A stretch of 64,000 bases of DNA, from NCBI RefSeq assembly GCF_019049655.1, contig NZ_JAFMOX010000065.1:186001-250000 (forward strand), in the 5' to 3' direction. Origin of the DNA: Rahnella rivi. GTDB taxonomy: Bacteria; Pseudomonadota; Gammaproteobacteria; Enterobacterales; Enterobacteriaceae. The position numbers were made by a program, and so were the translations under genes. Under the pieces are notes generated by a model, which saw only the letters and a program-made list of their open reading frames with translations, did not search any database and was not told the DNA's origin. Shown in pieces: positions 1 to 9,466 of this stretch. Each line of letters begins with the position of its first letter. Positions within the stretch are counted from its first letter, which is position 1.

Positions 1-33
1 AAAGTGTGATCCTCCCCGGCAAAAAACGATAAA

Positions 34-45
34 CATACTTGTATG
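34..45. promoter_or_regulatory. inverted repeat upstream of rspA, candidate RspR operator
   Basis: CATAC and GTATG form a perfect inverted repeat around TT, about 70 bp before the rspA start codon. GntR/FCD regulators bind short palindromes of this kind, and the rspR orthologue lies at 8470-9156. The assignment to RspR is inference; no second copy was found by eye near rspR or the transporter. Confidence 0.35.
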
Positions 46-114
46 GTAGTTGTCATGTGGCGTATTTATAGCCAAAGAAAATGCATCTTACTTTACTGCA
101 GAAGGTCATAACCG

Positions 115-1329
115 ATGAAAATCGTGAATGCTGAAGTCTTTGTTACTTGTCCGGGGCGCAACTTTGTTACGTTGAAGATCACTACCGACAGCGGGCTGAC
201 CGGGATCGGTGATGCCACGCTGAATGGCCGCGAACTGCCGGTGGCGTCCTACCTGAAAGATCATGTTTGTCCGCAACTGATCGGGCGTGACGCGCATCAG
301 ATCGAGGATATCTGGCAGTTCTTCTACAAAGGCGCGTACTGGCGTCGTGGCCCGGTCACTATGTCGGCGATTTCCGCCGTGGACACCGCGCTGTGGGACA
401 TCAAGGCCAAAGCCGCCAATATGCCGCTGTATCAACTGCTCGGTGGCGCATCGCGCACCGGCGTCATGGTTTACTGCCACACCACCGGCCATTCGGTGGA
501 TGAAGTGCTTGATGACTACGCTAAACACAAAGAGCTGGGCTTCAAGGCGATCCGCGCGCAATGCGGCGTACCGGGCATGAAAACCACTTACGGCATGGCG
601 AAAGGCAAAGGGCTGGCCTACGAACCGGCCACCAAAGGCAACTGGCCGGAAGAACAGCTGTGGTCAACGGAGAAATACCTCGATTTCACACCAAAACTGT
701 TTGAAGCCGTGCGTAACAAATTCGGCTTCGACGAACACCTGCTGCACGACATGCACCACCGCCTGACGCCAATCGAAGCGGCGCGCTTTGGTAAAAGCAT
801 TGAAGACTATCGTCTGTTCTGGATGGAAGATCCGACCCCGGCGGAAAATCAGGAATGCTTCCGTTTGATCCGCCAGCATACGGTGACGCCAATCGCGGTA
901 GGGGAAGTGTTCAACAGCATCTGGGATTGCAAACAGCTGATCGAAGAGCAACTGATCGACTATATCCGCACCACCATTACCCACGCGGGCGGCATCACCG
1001 GCATGCGCCGCATTGCTGATTTCGCCTCGCTGTATCAGGTGCGTACCGGCTCGCACGGCCCTTCCGACCTCTCACCCGTTTGTATGGCGGCGGCGCTGCA
1101 CTTCGACCTGTGGGTGCCAAACTTTGGCGTGCAGGAATATATGGGTTACTCCGAGCAAATGCTGGAAGTCTTCCCGCATAACTGGACGTTCGATAACGGC
1201 TACATGCACCCTGGCGAAAAACCGGGTCTGGGCATTGAGTTCGACGAAAAGCTGGCAGCGAAATATCCGTATGAACCGGCCTATCTGCCGGTAGCCCGTC
1301 TGGAAGACGGTACGTTGTGGAACTGGTAA
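115..1329 (+). CDS. rspA: D-mannonate dehydratase family protein RspA
   Basis: Enolase-superfamily sugar-acid dehydratase of 404 aa, the same length as E. coli RspA. The cytoplasmic enzyme is expected to dehydrate a hexonate such as D-mannonate to a 2-keto-3-deoxy acid. Visible active-site residues are D212 and H214 in HDMH, E238 in WMEDP, E264 in VGEVF and H314 in GSHGPSD, matching the metal ligands and acid/base histidines of the mannonate dehydratase group. Some RspA-type members have weak catalytic activity, so the true substrate is uncertain. rspB starts 11 bp downstream, so the two form an operon that probably continues to the MFS transporter. Confidence 0.93.
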   Translation: MKIVNAEVFVTCPGRNFVTLKITTDSGLTGIGDATLNGRELPVASYLKDHVCPQLIGRDAHQIEDIWQFFYKGAYWRRGPVTMSAISAVDTALWDIKAKAANMPLYQLLGGASRTGVMVYCHTTGHSVDEVLDDYAKHKELGFKAIRAQCGVPGMKTTYGMAKGKGLAYEPATKGNWPEEQLWSTEKYLDFTPKLFEAVRNKFGFDEHLLHDMHHRLTPIEAARFGKSIEDYRLFWMEDPTPAENQECFRLIRQHTVTPIAVGEVFNSIWDCKQLIEEQLIDYIRTTITHAGGITGMRRIADFASLYQVRTGSHGPSDLSPVCMAAALHFDLWVPNFGVQEYMGYSEQMLEVFPHNWTFDNGYMHPGEKPGLGIEFDEKLAAKYPYEPAYLPVARLEDGTLWNW

Positions 1330-1340
1330 GGGAGCGAATA

Positions 1341-2354
1341 ATGAACAGTGTCGTTATACAAGAACCAGGAAAACTGGTGATCGAGCAACGTGCCTTGCCG
1401 GTACCTGCCGCCGGTGAGGTACGAGTTCGGGTCAGTTACGCAGGGATTTGCGGTTCGGATGTGCACATTTATCACGGGCATAATCCGTTCGCAAAATACC
1501 CACGGGTGATCGGCCATGAGTTCTTCGGGCACATCGACAGCGTCGGAGAAGGCGTAGACACCTCGCGTATCGGCGAGCGCGTGGTCGTTGATCCGGTGGT
1601 CAGCTGCGGCCATTGTTATCCCTGCTCCATTGGCCGCCCGAACGTGTGCACCGAGTTGCAGGTGATCGGCGTCCACCGTGACGGGGGTTTCAGTGATTAT
1701 GCCTGCGCACCGGCGAAAAATGCCTACGTGGTGCCTGCGGCCATTCCGGACAAACTCGCCAGCATGGTCGAACCCTTTACTATCGCGGCCAATATCACCG
1801 CCTTTCTCAAACCGACACCGCAGGATACCGCGCTGGTGTACGGTGCCGGTCCGATGGGGCTGACGGTGATTCAGGTACTGAAAGGCGTCTACGGCGTGCA
1901 GAAAGTGATTGTCACCGATCGCATTGAAGAACGTCTTCAGATGGCACAGGAAAGTGGCGCAGACTGGACCATCAACAATGCCGAACGCAGCGTAGCCGAC
2001 GTGCTCGCCGCAGAAGGTGTGCGCCCGACGCTCATCGTGGATGCCGCCTGCCATCCGGCGATTTTGCAGGAAGCCATTCTGCTGGCGTCTCCGGCAGCAC
2101 GCATCGGCATGATGGGTTTCTCCGGCGAGCCGAGTTCGGTGACGCAGCAAAGTATTACCAGCAAAGAGATTTCGTTGTTCTCTTCACGCCTGAACAGCCA
2201 CCGGTTCCCGCAGGTGATTGAATGGATTGAGCAAGGGAAGATCGCGCCCGAAAAGCTGGTGACGCACTGGATGCCTGCCAGCGAAGTCGAAGCCGCGCTG
2301 ACGCTGTTTGAGAAAGATCAGCGTTCATGCTGCAAGGTTCTGCTGGCATTCTGA
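1341..2354 (+). CDS. rspB: zinc-dependent alcohol dehydrogenase RspB
   Basis: Medium-chain zinc dehydrogenase of 337 aa, probably an NAD-dependent hexonate or polyol dehydrogenase acting with RspA. The catalytic zinc region ICGSDVHIYHG is near residue 40, GHEF follows, the structural-zinc cysteines CGHCYPC...C lie near residues 93-107, and a Rossmann motif YGAGPMGL is near 170. The ATG at 1341 is preferred to an upstream in-frame start at 1317 because GGGAG sits just before it and it removes an overlap with rspA. E. coli RspB is about the same size. Confidence 0.92.
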   Translation: MNSVVIQEPGKLVIEQRALPVPAAGEVRVRVSYAGICGSDVHIYHGHNPFAKYPRVIGHEFFGHIDSVGEGVDTSRIGERVVVDPVVSCGHCYPCSIGRPNVCTELQVIGVHRDGGFSDYACAPAKNAYVVPAAIPDKLASMVEPFTIAANITAFLKPTPQDTALVYGAGPMGLTVIQVLKGVYGVQKVIVTDRIEERLQMAQESGADWTINNAERSVADVLAAEGVRPTLIVDAACHPAILQEAILLASPAARIGMMGFSGEPSSVTQQSITSKEISLFSSRLNSHRFPQVIEWIEQGKIAPEKLVTHWMPASEVEAALTLFEKDQRSCCKVLLAF

Positions 2355-2383
2355 TCACGAAGATATCTGACGATTTGGCTTTA

Positions 2384-2409
2384 ACGGGAGGAGAATTCAA
2401 TCCTCCCGT
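2384..2409 (+). terminator. hairpin between rspB and the transporter gene
   Basis: ACGGGAGGA and TCCTCCCGT form a perfect 9-bp stem with an 8-nt loop, 30 bp after the rspB stop. No long T-run follows, so it may slow transcription or stabilise the rspAB message rather than end transcription fully. Confidence 0.5.
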
Positions 2410-2475
2410 CTGTTGTACCTCATATTCTACTTATAAAAACGCAACACTATTAAAACAACACTACGTGGAGCATCT

Positions 2476-3765
2476 ATGTTTAAGAATCTACGCTGGATAA
2501 TCGTATTCCTGCTGTTTATGGTTTACATGATCAATTATCTCGACCGCGTTGCGCTGTCGATCACGGTCCCGATGATAGAAAAAGAACTGGCCATCAATCC
2601 TGAACAGTTCGGCATGATATTTGGCAGCTTCTTCTTTGGTTACGCGATATTTAACTTCCTTGGCGGTCTGGCTGTCGATAAATTTGGCCCGACCATCGTC
2701 ATGGGGTTAGCCGTCGGGTTATGGTCACTATTTTGTGGCATGACCGCTATCGCCACCGGTTTTTATTCCATGCTGATTCTGCGGGTATTATTTGGCATGG
2801 CCGAAGGCCCGATCTGTGCCTCGGCAAATAAGATGATCAACGGCTGGTTCCCGAAGAAAAAGGCGGCGACCGCCATGGGTCTGCTCAGCGCCGGTTCGCC
2901 GCTCGGCGGCGCTGTGGCCGGGCCTATTGTCGGGTATCTGGCAATCTCCTTTGGCTGGCGTCCGGCGTTTATGGTCATTGCCGCGATTGGTATTGTGTGG
3001 ATGGTGATCTGGTTCTTTACGGTGGCCGATAATCCGCTGAAAAGTAAGCGCGTGTCCCAGGAAGAATTGCGTTTAATTGATGCAATGAAGAATGAAAATA
3101 TCAGCGAAGAGGAAGATCTGGCGCAGGCTGCGCATGGGCTGGGGTATTATTTAAAACAACCGATTATTCTGGTCACTGCCTTTGCATTCTTCTGCTACAA
3201 CTATATTTTGTTCTTCTTCCTCAGCTGGTTCCCGGCTTATCTGGTGCAGGCGCATGGCCTGAATATTAAAGAGATGAGCCTGACAACGGTTATTCCGTGG
3301 ATTGTCGGCTTCGTCGGACTGGCACTGGGCGGTTATATTTCAGATAAGATTTTCAATATTACCGGCCGCTTATTGCTGTCGCGTAAAATTATATTGGTGG
3401 TCAGCCTGTTAGCCGCTGCCATTTGCGTCGCCCTCGCCGGTATCGTCACCAGCGTGGTGCCTGCGGTAGTGCTGATGTCAGTGTCTATTTTCTTCCTGTA
3501 TACCACCGGGGCAATTTACTGGGCGATTATTCAGGACGTGGTACATAAATCCCGCGTCGGGGGCACCAGCGGATTCATCCATCTGGTCGGCAGCATCTCC
3601 GGCATCATCGGGCCTGTGGTCACCGGGTTTATTGTCCAGAATACCGGTCGTTTTGACAGCGCCTTTATTCTCGCAGGCGGCGTCGCCGCGCTGGGGGCAA
3701 TTCTGGTGTTCTTCGTGATCAAACCGCCTAAACAGTCCGCCGAGACAACACTCTCTCACAGCTAA
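2476..3765 (+). CDS. MFS transporter, ACS (hexuronate/sugar-acid) type
   Basis: A 429-aa inner-membrane permease with about 12 hydrophobic helices. The N-terminal MVYMINYLDRVALSI and the loop with a G-x-x-D-K-F-G pattern are typical of the anion:cation symporter group that includes ExuT, GudP and DgoT. Its place behind rspAB suggests uptake of the hexonate or hexuronate that RspA and RspB degrade. It has its own leader of about 120 bp after rspB and a strong terminator behind it. The substrate cannot be read from the sequence. Confidence 0.85.
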   Translation: MFKNLRWIIVFLLFMVYMINYLDRVALSITVPMIEKELAINPEQFGMIFGSFFFGYAIFNFLGGLAVDKFGPTIVMGLAVGLWSLFCGMTAIATGFYSMLILRVLFGMAEGPICASANKMINGWFPKKKAATAMGLLSAGSPLGGAVAGPIVGYLAISFGWRPAFMVIAAIGIVWMVIWFFTVADNPLKSKRVSQEELRLIDAMKNENISEEEDLAQAAHGLGYYLKQPIILVTAFAFFCYNYILFFFLSWFPAYLVQAHGLNIKEMSLTTVIPWIVGFVGLALGGYISDKIFNITGRLLLSRKIILVVSLLAAAICVALAGIVTSVVPAVVLMSVSIFFLYTTGAIYWAIIQDVVHKSRVGGTSGFIHLVGSISGIIGPVVTGFIVQNTGRFDSAFILAGGVAALGAILVFFVIKPPKQSAETTLSHS

Positions 3766-3784
3766 ATCAGTAAAAGGTTATTCA

Positions 3785-3816
3785 AAACCCGGCCACCTGC
3801 GCCGGGTTTATTTTTT
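3785..3816 (+). terminator. rho-independent terminator of the rsp cluster
   Basis: A perfect 9-bp stem, AAACCCGGC with GCCGGGTTT, and a 7-nt loop are followed by ATTTTTT, 20 bp after the transporter stop codon. The convergent GH127 gene ends just beyond. Confidence 0.9.
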
Positions 3817-3836
3817 GGAGGCTGGCTCAGCCTTTT

Positions 3837-5813
3837 CTACACTTCATCAATCCACACCCGCATCTCCCCTTCCCCACGGTTCGCCCAGGCAAAATACGGC
3901 ACAAAGGTCATGGTTTGCGGCAAAGTTGCTTCCTTTGGCGGATTGTAGCGGTACAACGGCTGCTGCCCGGCCTGTACCGACGGGCGTCGCTCGCCCTGCG
4001 TTTGCAGCAATGTTTTACCCGCGAACAGTCCGCTGCCTGAAATCAGGCGGAACGGCGCATCGTGCGGCAAACGAATGTTATGCAGTTCACTGCCGTTATC
4101 CGCCTGTTCCAGGCAATACACCAGTGGCCCGCGCTGCACGGCGACTTTTCCGGCGACGTGGCGCAACAGTGCGTTACCTTTCACGCGGGTGACCGGCATC
4201 GGTAAGATCATTTCAATGCGATCGCCTTTCTGCCATTCCCTGGTCAGACGCAAATATCCGCGCTGCGTCAGGCTGGTCAGTTCAAGCGGATGACCATTGA
4301 TGGTGACCTGCGGGCTGGCGCACCAGTCTGGTAAACGCAGCGCCAGCGTGGCTTCCAGCGGTTCGCCGGTATCAACGTCAATCGTTACGTTTTCAGCCCA
4401 CGGATAGCCGCCGGATTGTTTCAGCCGCAGCGGTTTTCCGCCGATTTCCGCCTCCACATCGCTGCCGATATACAGATTGATATCCACGCCGTCCGGGCGC
4501 CGGGTATAAATGTAATGGCCGAGTGACGCCAGCAGCCGCGCGATATTGGGCGGGCAGCAGGCGCAGCCGAACCAGCGCTGACGCACCGGTTTTACGTGAT
4601 CATAAATATGGTTGAACGGGATGCTTTTCGGGTGCACTTCCAGCGGATTCACATAGAAGAAATGTTTACCGTCGAGCGCCATACCGGCCAGCACGGTGTT
4701 GTAAAGCGCACGTTCCATCACGTCGCTGTAACGGCTGTCGGCCTCCATCTGCAACATGCGGTTGGCAAACATCATCAGGCCAATCGAGGCGCAGGTTTCG
4801 GTATAGGCGGTATCATTGGGTAAATCGTAATCCGATGAAAACGCTTCGCCGCTGCTTTGCGAACCAATCGCCCCAGTGATGTACATCTGCTTTTGCGTCA
4901 TGTTTTCCCATAAGCGCTGACAGGTTTCGCGTTTTTCCTGATCCTGACTCAGCCTCGCCAGGTGCGCGACACCGGCGTACAGATAAACGAATCGCACCGC
5001 ATGGCCGACCGCCGTGGTCTGTAGTGCTATCGGTAAATGCGCCTGCGTGTAGGCTTTATCTTTAACCATCCACGCCGGGCCGTAGTTATTCCAGTGCGAT
5101 GTTTTGCCGCGTTTTTCATATTCGATATCGTAAAAATGCGGCTGCGCTCCGCGCTGCTCAACGAAATACCGTGTCAGTTCGAGATAACGGGTTTCGGCGG
5201 TTTGTTCATACAAACGCATCAGCGCCAGTTCAATTTCAGGGTGACCGGGATAGCCGTGTAATTGCTTTTCGCCCGGCCCGAAGACGTCGGCAATGTGATC
5301 AGCCAGTTTGCAGACGATCTCCAGCAAACGGTTTTTTCCCGTAGCCTGCGCATAAGCCACACCGGCTTCGATCAGATGTCCGGCGCAGTAAAGCTCGTGA
5401 CATTCCGCCAGATTGGTCCAGCGGTGTTGCGGCTCTTTGACGGTGAAATAGGTGTTGAGATACCCGTCGGGCTGCTGCACCGCGCCCACCAGTTCGATCA
5501 CCTGATCGGCGGTTTCCTCCAGCGCCGGGTCCGGGGTTTTCGCCAGCAAATAACCCACCGCTTCCAGCCATTTGGCGACGTCGCTGTCCTGAAAAACCAT
5601 GCCGTAAAACTCACCGTCACTTTGCCCGGCGGCAATGCGGAAGTTTTCTATCGCGTGGCTCGGTTCGGCATCGGCGACCTCATCATTGAGCGCCTTCCAC
5701 TGATACGGCACCACCACATCTTTCACCAGACGCTGATACTCCCGCCAGAACGCGTCGGAGACATTCACCTTGTGCAAAGGCACTTCTAAAGATTCAACCG
5801 GAGAAAAAGACAT
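3837..5813 (-). CDS. GH127 beta-L-arabinofuranosidase
   Basis: A 658-aa cytoplasmic glycoside hydrolase (no signal peptide) expected to release L-arabinose from beta-L-arabinofuranosides. The zinc-thiolate centre of the family is visible: YTETCAS near residue 335 supplies Glu and Cys, and WFGCACCPPN near 410 supplies the paired cysteines, one of which is the nucleophile in the Bifidobacterium enzyme HypBA1. AGGAGG lies 4 nt before the ATG. It follows the GPH symporter by 25 bp in one operon, suggesting import and intracellular cleavage of arabinosides. Confidence 0.9.
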   Translation of the reverse strand: MSFSPVESLEVPLHKVNVSDAFWREYQRLVKDVVVPYQWKALNDEVADAEPSHAIENFRIAAGQSDGEFYGMVFQDSDVAKWLEAVGYLLAKTPDPALEETADQVIELVGAVQQPDGYLNTYFTVKEPQHRWTNLAECHELYCAGHLIEAGVAYAQATGKNRLLEIVCKLADHIADVFGPGEKQLHGYPGHPEIELALMRLYEQTAETRYLELTRYFVEQRGAQPHFYDIEYEKRGKTSHWNNYGPAWMVKDKAYTQAHLPIALQTTAVGHAVRFVYLYAGVAHLARLSQDQEKRETCQRLWENMTQKQMYITGAIGSQSSGEAFSSDYDLPNDTAYTETCASIGLMMFANRMLQMEADSRYSDVMERALYNTVLAGMALDGKHFFYVNPLEVHPKSIPFNHIYDHVKPVRQRWFGCACCPPNIARLLASLGHYIYTRRPDGVDINLYIGSDVEAEIGGKPLRLKQSGGYPWAENVTIDVDTGEPLEATLALRLPDWCASPQVTINGHPLELTSLTQRGYLRLTREWQKGDRIEMILPMPVTRVKGNALLRHVAGKVAVQRGPLVYCLEQADNGSELHNIRLPHDAPFRLISGSGLFAGKTLLQTQGERRPSVQAGQQPLYRYNPPKEATLPQTMTFVPYFAWANRGEGEMRVWIDEV

Positions 5814-5838
5814 ACAACCTCCTGAACAGTTATCAACA

Positions 5839-7248
5839 TTAAACGTTTGCCGCCAGCTCGCGGGACATGCGGGTCAGCAATGTGTTATTGAGCTTGCAGA
5901 ACATCAGCGTCCCGGCCAGCAGTAAATGCATCGCCGCGGGCAACAGCGTTTCCAGCAGCGTGATCCCGCCAAGGGATGCCGCGGTCTGGTGCCCGGCACC
6001 GGCCTGATAAGACACCCAAATAAAGACCAGGCTGATGATCCCGGCGCTGGAGGCCCAGGCCAGTTTGATAAAGAAAAGATTGAAGGCGAAGTTCATGCCG
6101 GAAGAGCGGATACCGTTTTTCCAGTGTCCGTAGTCATCGGCAAACGCCATGATGGAAAAGTGCAGCGGCAGCGTGAAGCCGAGGATCACACAATGTACGA
6201 AGATAATGCCAAGCCACAGCGTCTGGAATTGTTCACCCACCGGCACAAACCACAACAGCAGGGAAAACACCGCCAGCACCAGATTGGTGATCAGGTAGAG
6301 ACGCACGCTGTCGATAAATTTGGTCAGCTGATTGACGATGATCGCGCCGAGAATTGACGCCAGCGTCACCATGCCGAAGAACATCGACGCATACCCCGCA
6401 CCGCCTTTGAGCACGTAGGTGATGAAATACATATAGCCGCCACCGCGCAGGTTGAACACGTTGATCAGCAGGAATGACATGAGGAGAACCAGCAACAACT
6501 GATCGTTTTTCAGCATTCCGCGGATGTGCTCTTTAATGCTGAACTGCCCCAGCAGCGCCAGCGGCAGACGCTCGCGAACCGTGAAGAAGCACCACAGGAA
6601 CATCACCACCGCCACCGCGCACAGCAAGCCGACGCCCTGCTGATACCCCCGCGCAGCATCACCTTTGCCGAAGAGTTGCACCAGCCACGGCAGCCCGACG
6701 GAAACCATAAATCCGGCCACACCGCACAAAACAAAGCGCCATGACTGGCAGGAAATCACCTCCCGGTGATCGGTGGTCATGGTGTTAATCAGCGCGCAAT
6801 ACGGCACGTTGATGGCCGTGTATGACACCGAAAGCAGGAAGTAAGTGAAGAAGGCGTACGCGATTTTGGCATCACCGCTCAGGCCGGGCACCGTGAAGGT
6901 GAGAAAACCGACTACGCCAATCGGCAGCGCTATCCACAACTGCCATGGACGAAAGCGCCCCCAGCGGCTTTGGGTGCGGTCAGCCAGAATGCCCATCAGC
7001 GGATCGGAAATCGCATCAATCACCCGCAGGGAAATAAACAATGTGCCGACAATCGCCGGCGTCAGCCCGAAGACATCGGTATAAAAGAAGGTCAGAAAAC
7101 TGGTGATCAGACAGGTTATTATCGTGCCACCGGCATCACCTAATCCGTAACCGATTTTCTCACTGACGGAGAGTTTAGCGTTAACAGAAATTATTTTTCC
7201 CTCAACGCTTACCGGCGCAGAACCGGTATTAACTGAATCTGTTGGCAT
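5839..7248 (-). CDS. GPH-family sugar:cation symporter
   Basis: A 469-aa inner-membrane protein of the glycoside-pentoside-hexuronide symporter family (MelB, XynP and YicJ relatives). EKIGYGLGDAGG after a 30-residue N-terminal tail, DAISDPLMG near residue 90 and RTQSRWGRFRPW near 105 are the family signatures. It probably brings in the arabinoside cut by the downstream GH127 enzyme. GAGGA precedes the ATG, and the divergent AraC gene is the likely regulator. Confidence 0.9.
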   Translation of the reverse strand: MPTDSVNTGSAPVSVEGKIISVNAKLSVSEKIGYGLGDAGGTIITCLITSFLTFFYTDVFGLTPAIVGTLFISLRVIDAISDPLMGILADRTQSRWGRFRPWQLWIALPIGVVGFLTFTVPGLSGDAKIAYAFFTYFLLSVSYTAINVPYCALINTMTTDHREVISCQSWRFVLCGVAGFMVSVGLPWLVQLFGKGDAARGYQQGVGLLCAVAVVMFLWCFFTVRERLPLALLGQFSIKEHIRGMLKNDQLLLVLLMSFLLINVFNLRGGGYMYFITYVLKGGAGYASMFFGMVTLASILGAIIVNQLTKFIDSVRLYLITNLVLAVFSLLLWFVPVGEQFQTLWLGIIFVHCVILGFTLPLHFSIMAFADDYGHWKNGIRSSGMNFAFNLFFIKLAWASSAGIISLVFIWVSYQAGAGHQTAASLGGITLLETLLPAAMHLLLAGTLMFCKLNNTLLTRMSRELAANV

Positions 7249-7520
7249 TATTTTTCCTCGCTTTTATATCGTTATTTATAAGCTGTAGGAACACAATGAA
7301 TAAGGCTGATTTTTCGCATCAGCCCTGAGATGAAATAAGGTACGCCATAAATCTGGCATAGAGATCTCATGCCAACAAGAGGAGGATAAAGTAGTTAAAC
7401 GGGACAATTCCGACTCACGAACAGAATCTGTGAAGCAGATCAAAACCTCTTTACGCCCGGCGGGTAGCGCGTGTTTCTTATGCTACTGTCAGTCTACACC
7501 TGCCTGATGAGCGCCTGAAA

Positions 7521-8357
7521 ATGCCTGAAATACTTGCGTTTCCCGTTAATTACCCGGTAAAAGTGCAAAACGGTGGCCTGTTTATTTCAAGGGGAATTGG
7601 CACACATCCGACCCGACGCCTGAGTTCACACGAGTTAATTTATATTGTGCGGGGTTCGCTGTCTTTGCAGGAAGAAAATAACCGTTTTGATTTACACGCA
7701 GGCGAAAGTTTATTGTTATTTCCAGGGCGTGAACATAAAGGGATCACAACATTCGATCCCGATTTAAAATTTTACTGGCTGCATTTCGATATTGTGAAAG
7801 ATAGCGCAATAATGAAAATACAACCAAACAGTCCCTCTTTACAGCTGAATATTCCACAGCACTGTAAAGTCAGAGACAGCGAAACCCTGTTAACGCTGTT
7901 CAGATTATTTTTATATGAACAGGAACGCGGGGGTAACTCTCTCGAGCTGTTTCTCATATTGCTGTTACAGGAAGTCTCGCGTGCCTGGCCGGAGAATGTC
8001 GAACCGGGCGGCCCCGGCGTGGCACTGGCTTATAAAGCCCGCCAGCTCATCACGACACAGTTTCATCTGCCGCTGGGGGCTTCGGAACTGGCGGAACGGC
8101 TGCACTGCAACGCGGATTATCTCGGACGGGTTTTCCGCCTGACTTTCCAGATGACGCTGACCGAAGCATTGCATAAACAACGTGTTGCCGCCGCCGAGAA
8201 ACTGTTGCTGGCGAATACCGGCAATGTGGCGGATGTGGCCCGCCTCACCGGGTTTAATGACGTGGCGTATTTTCGACGAGTGTTTCGCAAACTGCTGGGG
8301 ATCACGCCAGCGGCGTATAAAAAGCTCTATTGCCGTGAGCACATTAATTCGGATTAG
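7521..8357 (+). CDS. AraC-family transcriptional regulator
   Basis: A 278-aa regulator with an N-terminal cupin-like sugar-binding half (HELIYIVRGSL, HAGESLLLFPGREHKG) and a C-terminal double helix-turn-helix (residues about 180-275) containing NADYLGRVFR and VARLTGFNDVAYFRRVFRK. It is divergent from the GPH/GH127 operon across a 272-bp intergenic region, so local activation in response to an arabinoside is the simplest inference. The Shine-Dalgarno is weak, so the start is moderately sure. Confidence 0.88.
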   Translation: MPEILAFPVNYPVKVQNGGLFISRGIGTHPTRRLSSHELIYIVRGSLSLQEENNRFDLHAGESLLLFPGREHKGITTFDPDLKFYWLHFDIVKDSAIMKIQPNSPSLQLNIPQHCKVRDSETLLTLFRLFLYEQERGGNSLELFLILLLQEVSRAWPENVEPGGPGVALAYKARQLITTQFHLPLGASELAERLHCNADYLGRVFRLTFQMTLTEALHKQRVAAAEKLLLANTGNVADVARLTGFNDVAYFRRVFRKLLGITPAAYKKLYCREHINSD

Positions 8358-8469
8358 CTTTGATGAAATAAGCCAAATATCTGTGAAAACCTTGCGCTAA
8401 CAATCTCAAAATCCTGAGAAAACTCATGTTAGTATTATGGACTCCCGATTCTGAAGACAACTTTTGCCC

Positions 8470-9156
8470 ATGACAGACGCCTTTGAATTTCTCAGCAATG
8501 TACCGGTTAATCAGCAGATTTACCGTACCTTGCGTCAGGACATCGTCACCTGCGCCATTGCGCCGGGGGCATTCCTGTCGGAGAAAGAGATTTCCACACG
8601 CTTTAACGTGTCCCGCCAGCCGGTGCGCGAAGCCTTTATCAAACTGGCGGAAGCAGGACTGGTGCAGGTACTGCCACAGCGCGGCACCTATGTGATGAAA
8701 ATTTCCTCCAAACGGGTGGCTGACGGCCGTTTCATTCGTGAAGCCGTCGAAACCGCCGTGGTGCGCCGTGCGGCGATGGTTGCCACCGGGAAAGATCTGG
8801 CATTGCTGGAACACAATCTTGAACGCCAGACGCTGGCCGCCAAAAGCCAGCAAACGCAGGAATTCCTGCTGCTTGACGATGATTTCCACCGCACCATCGC
8901 GCAAATCATTGACTGCCGTCTGGCGTGGGAAACCGTCGAACACATCAAAGCCACCATGGACCGCGTGCGGTTCCTGACGCTCAGTAAAGTCTCCCCGCCG
9001 GAGAATCTGATTGCACAGCATTATGCGATTTTCGATGGTCTGAAAGCACATGACCCGGATGCTGCGGAAAAAGCCATCCGCATTCATTTGCAGGAAATGA
9101 TTTCCACTATCACGCCCATTGCTGAACAGAACAGTGACTGGTTTGATGCCGAGTGA
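8470..9156 (+). CDS. rspR: GntR/FCD-family regulator RspR
   Basis: A 228-aa regulator, exactly the length of E. coli RspR (YdfH). The N-terminal winged helix contains PVNQQIYRTLRQDIV and FNVSRQPVREAFIKLAEAGL, and the C-terminal FCD domain contains DDDFHRTI and the ending EQNSDWF. Recall of the E. coli sequence gives a close match along the whole length. It should control rspAB, from which it is separated here by the GH127/GPH/AraC block. ATG at 8470 is chosen over an in-frame TTG at 8464. Confidence 0.88.
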   Translation: MTDAFEFLSNVPVNQQIYRTLRQDIVTCAIAPGAFLSEKEISTRFNVSRQPVREAFIKLAEAGLVQVLPQRGTYVMKISSKRVADGRFIREAVETAVVRRAAMVATGKDLALLEHNLERQTLAAKSQQTQEFLLLDDDFHRTIAQIIDCRLAWETVEHIKATMDRVRFLTLSKVSPPENLIAQHYAIFDGLKAHDPDAAEKAIRIHLQEMISTITPIAEQNSDWFDAE

Positions 9157-9208
9157 GTTTGTCTTCCCGCGTGGTAAAACGATGCCAGCGCGGGAGATGA
9201 TTTTCACT

Positions 9209-9409
9209 TCAGGGCAATTTGTTCCAGTCTTTTGAAGGGCGGTAGCAGGCTTCTCGCGGGCCAAGCAGCACACCTCCCCCTTCAAAACCTTCAACATCTT
9301 TTTGACCTTCATATTTTTCATCGCAGGATCTTAAAAATCCGACAACGAGTTCCACTAGTTCTGTCTGCCGAGGCGTTAAATTAACCGGTTTTTCCTTGTC
9401 TCGCTTCAT
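9209..9409 (-). CDS. small protein of unknown function
   Basis: A 66-aa ORF starting MKRDKEKPVNLTPRQTELV. The start at 9409 is chosen because AGGAG lies 6 nt upstream; the ORF is open further upstream to 9463. It has a charged N-terminus, a short amphipathic helix and a glycine-rich C-terminal part. I do not recognise the family. It lies behind the unknown gene at 9467-10087 on the same strand and may be cotranscribed. Confidence 0.5.
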   Translation of the reverse strand: MKRDKEKPVNLTPRQTELVELVVGFLRSCDEKYEGQKDVEGFEGGGVLLGPREACYRPSKDWNKLP

Positions 9410-9466
9410 GTGCTGCTCCTGATAAGTCAGATAAAAATTCTCTGTCTGAAATGATGAATTCATTCT

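Noticed and set aside
1281..2150. 289-aa ORF opposite rspB
   Set aside because: Antisense shadow rich in His, Arg and Cys; rspB has clear zinc motifs.
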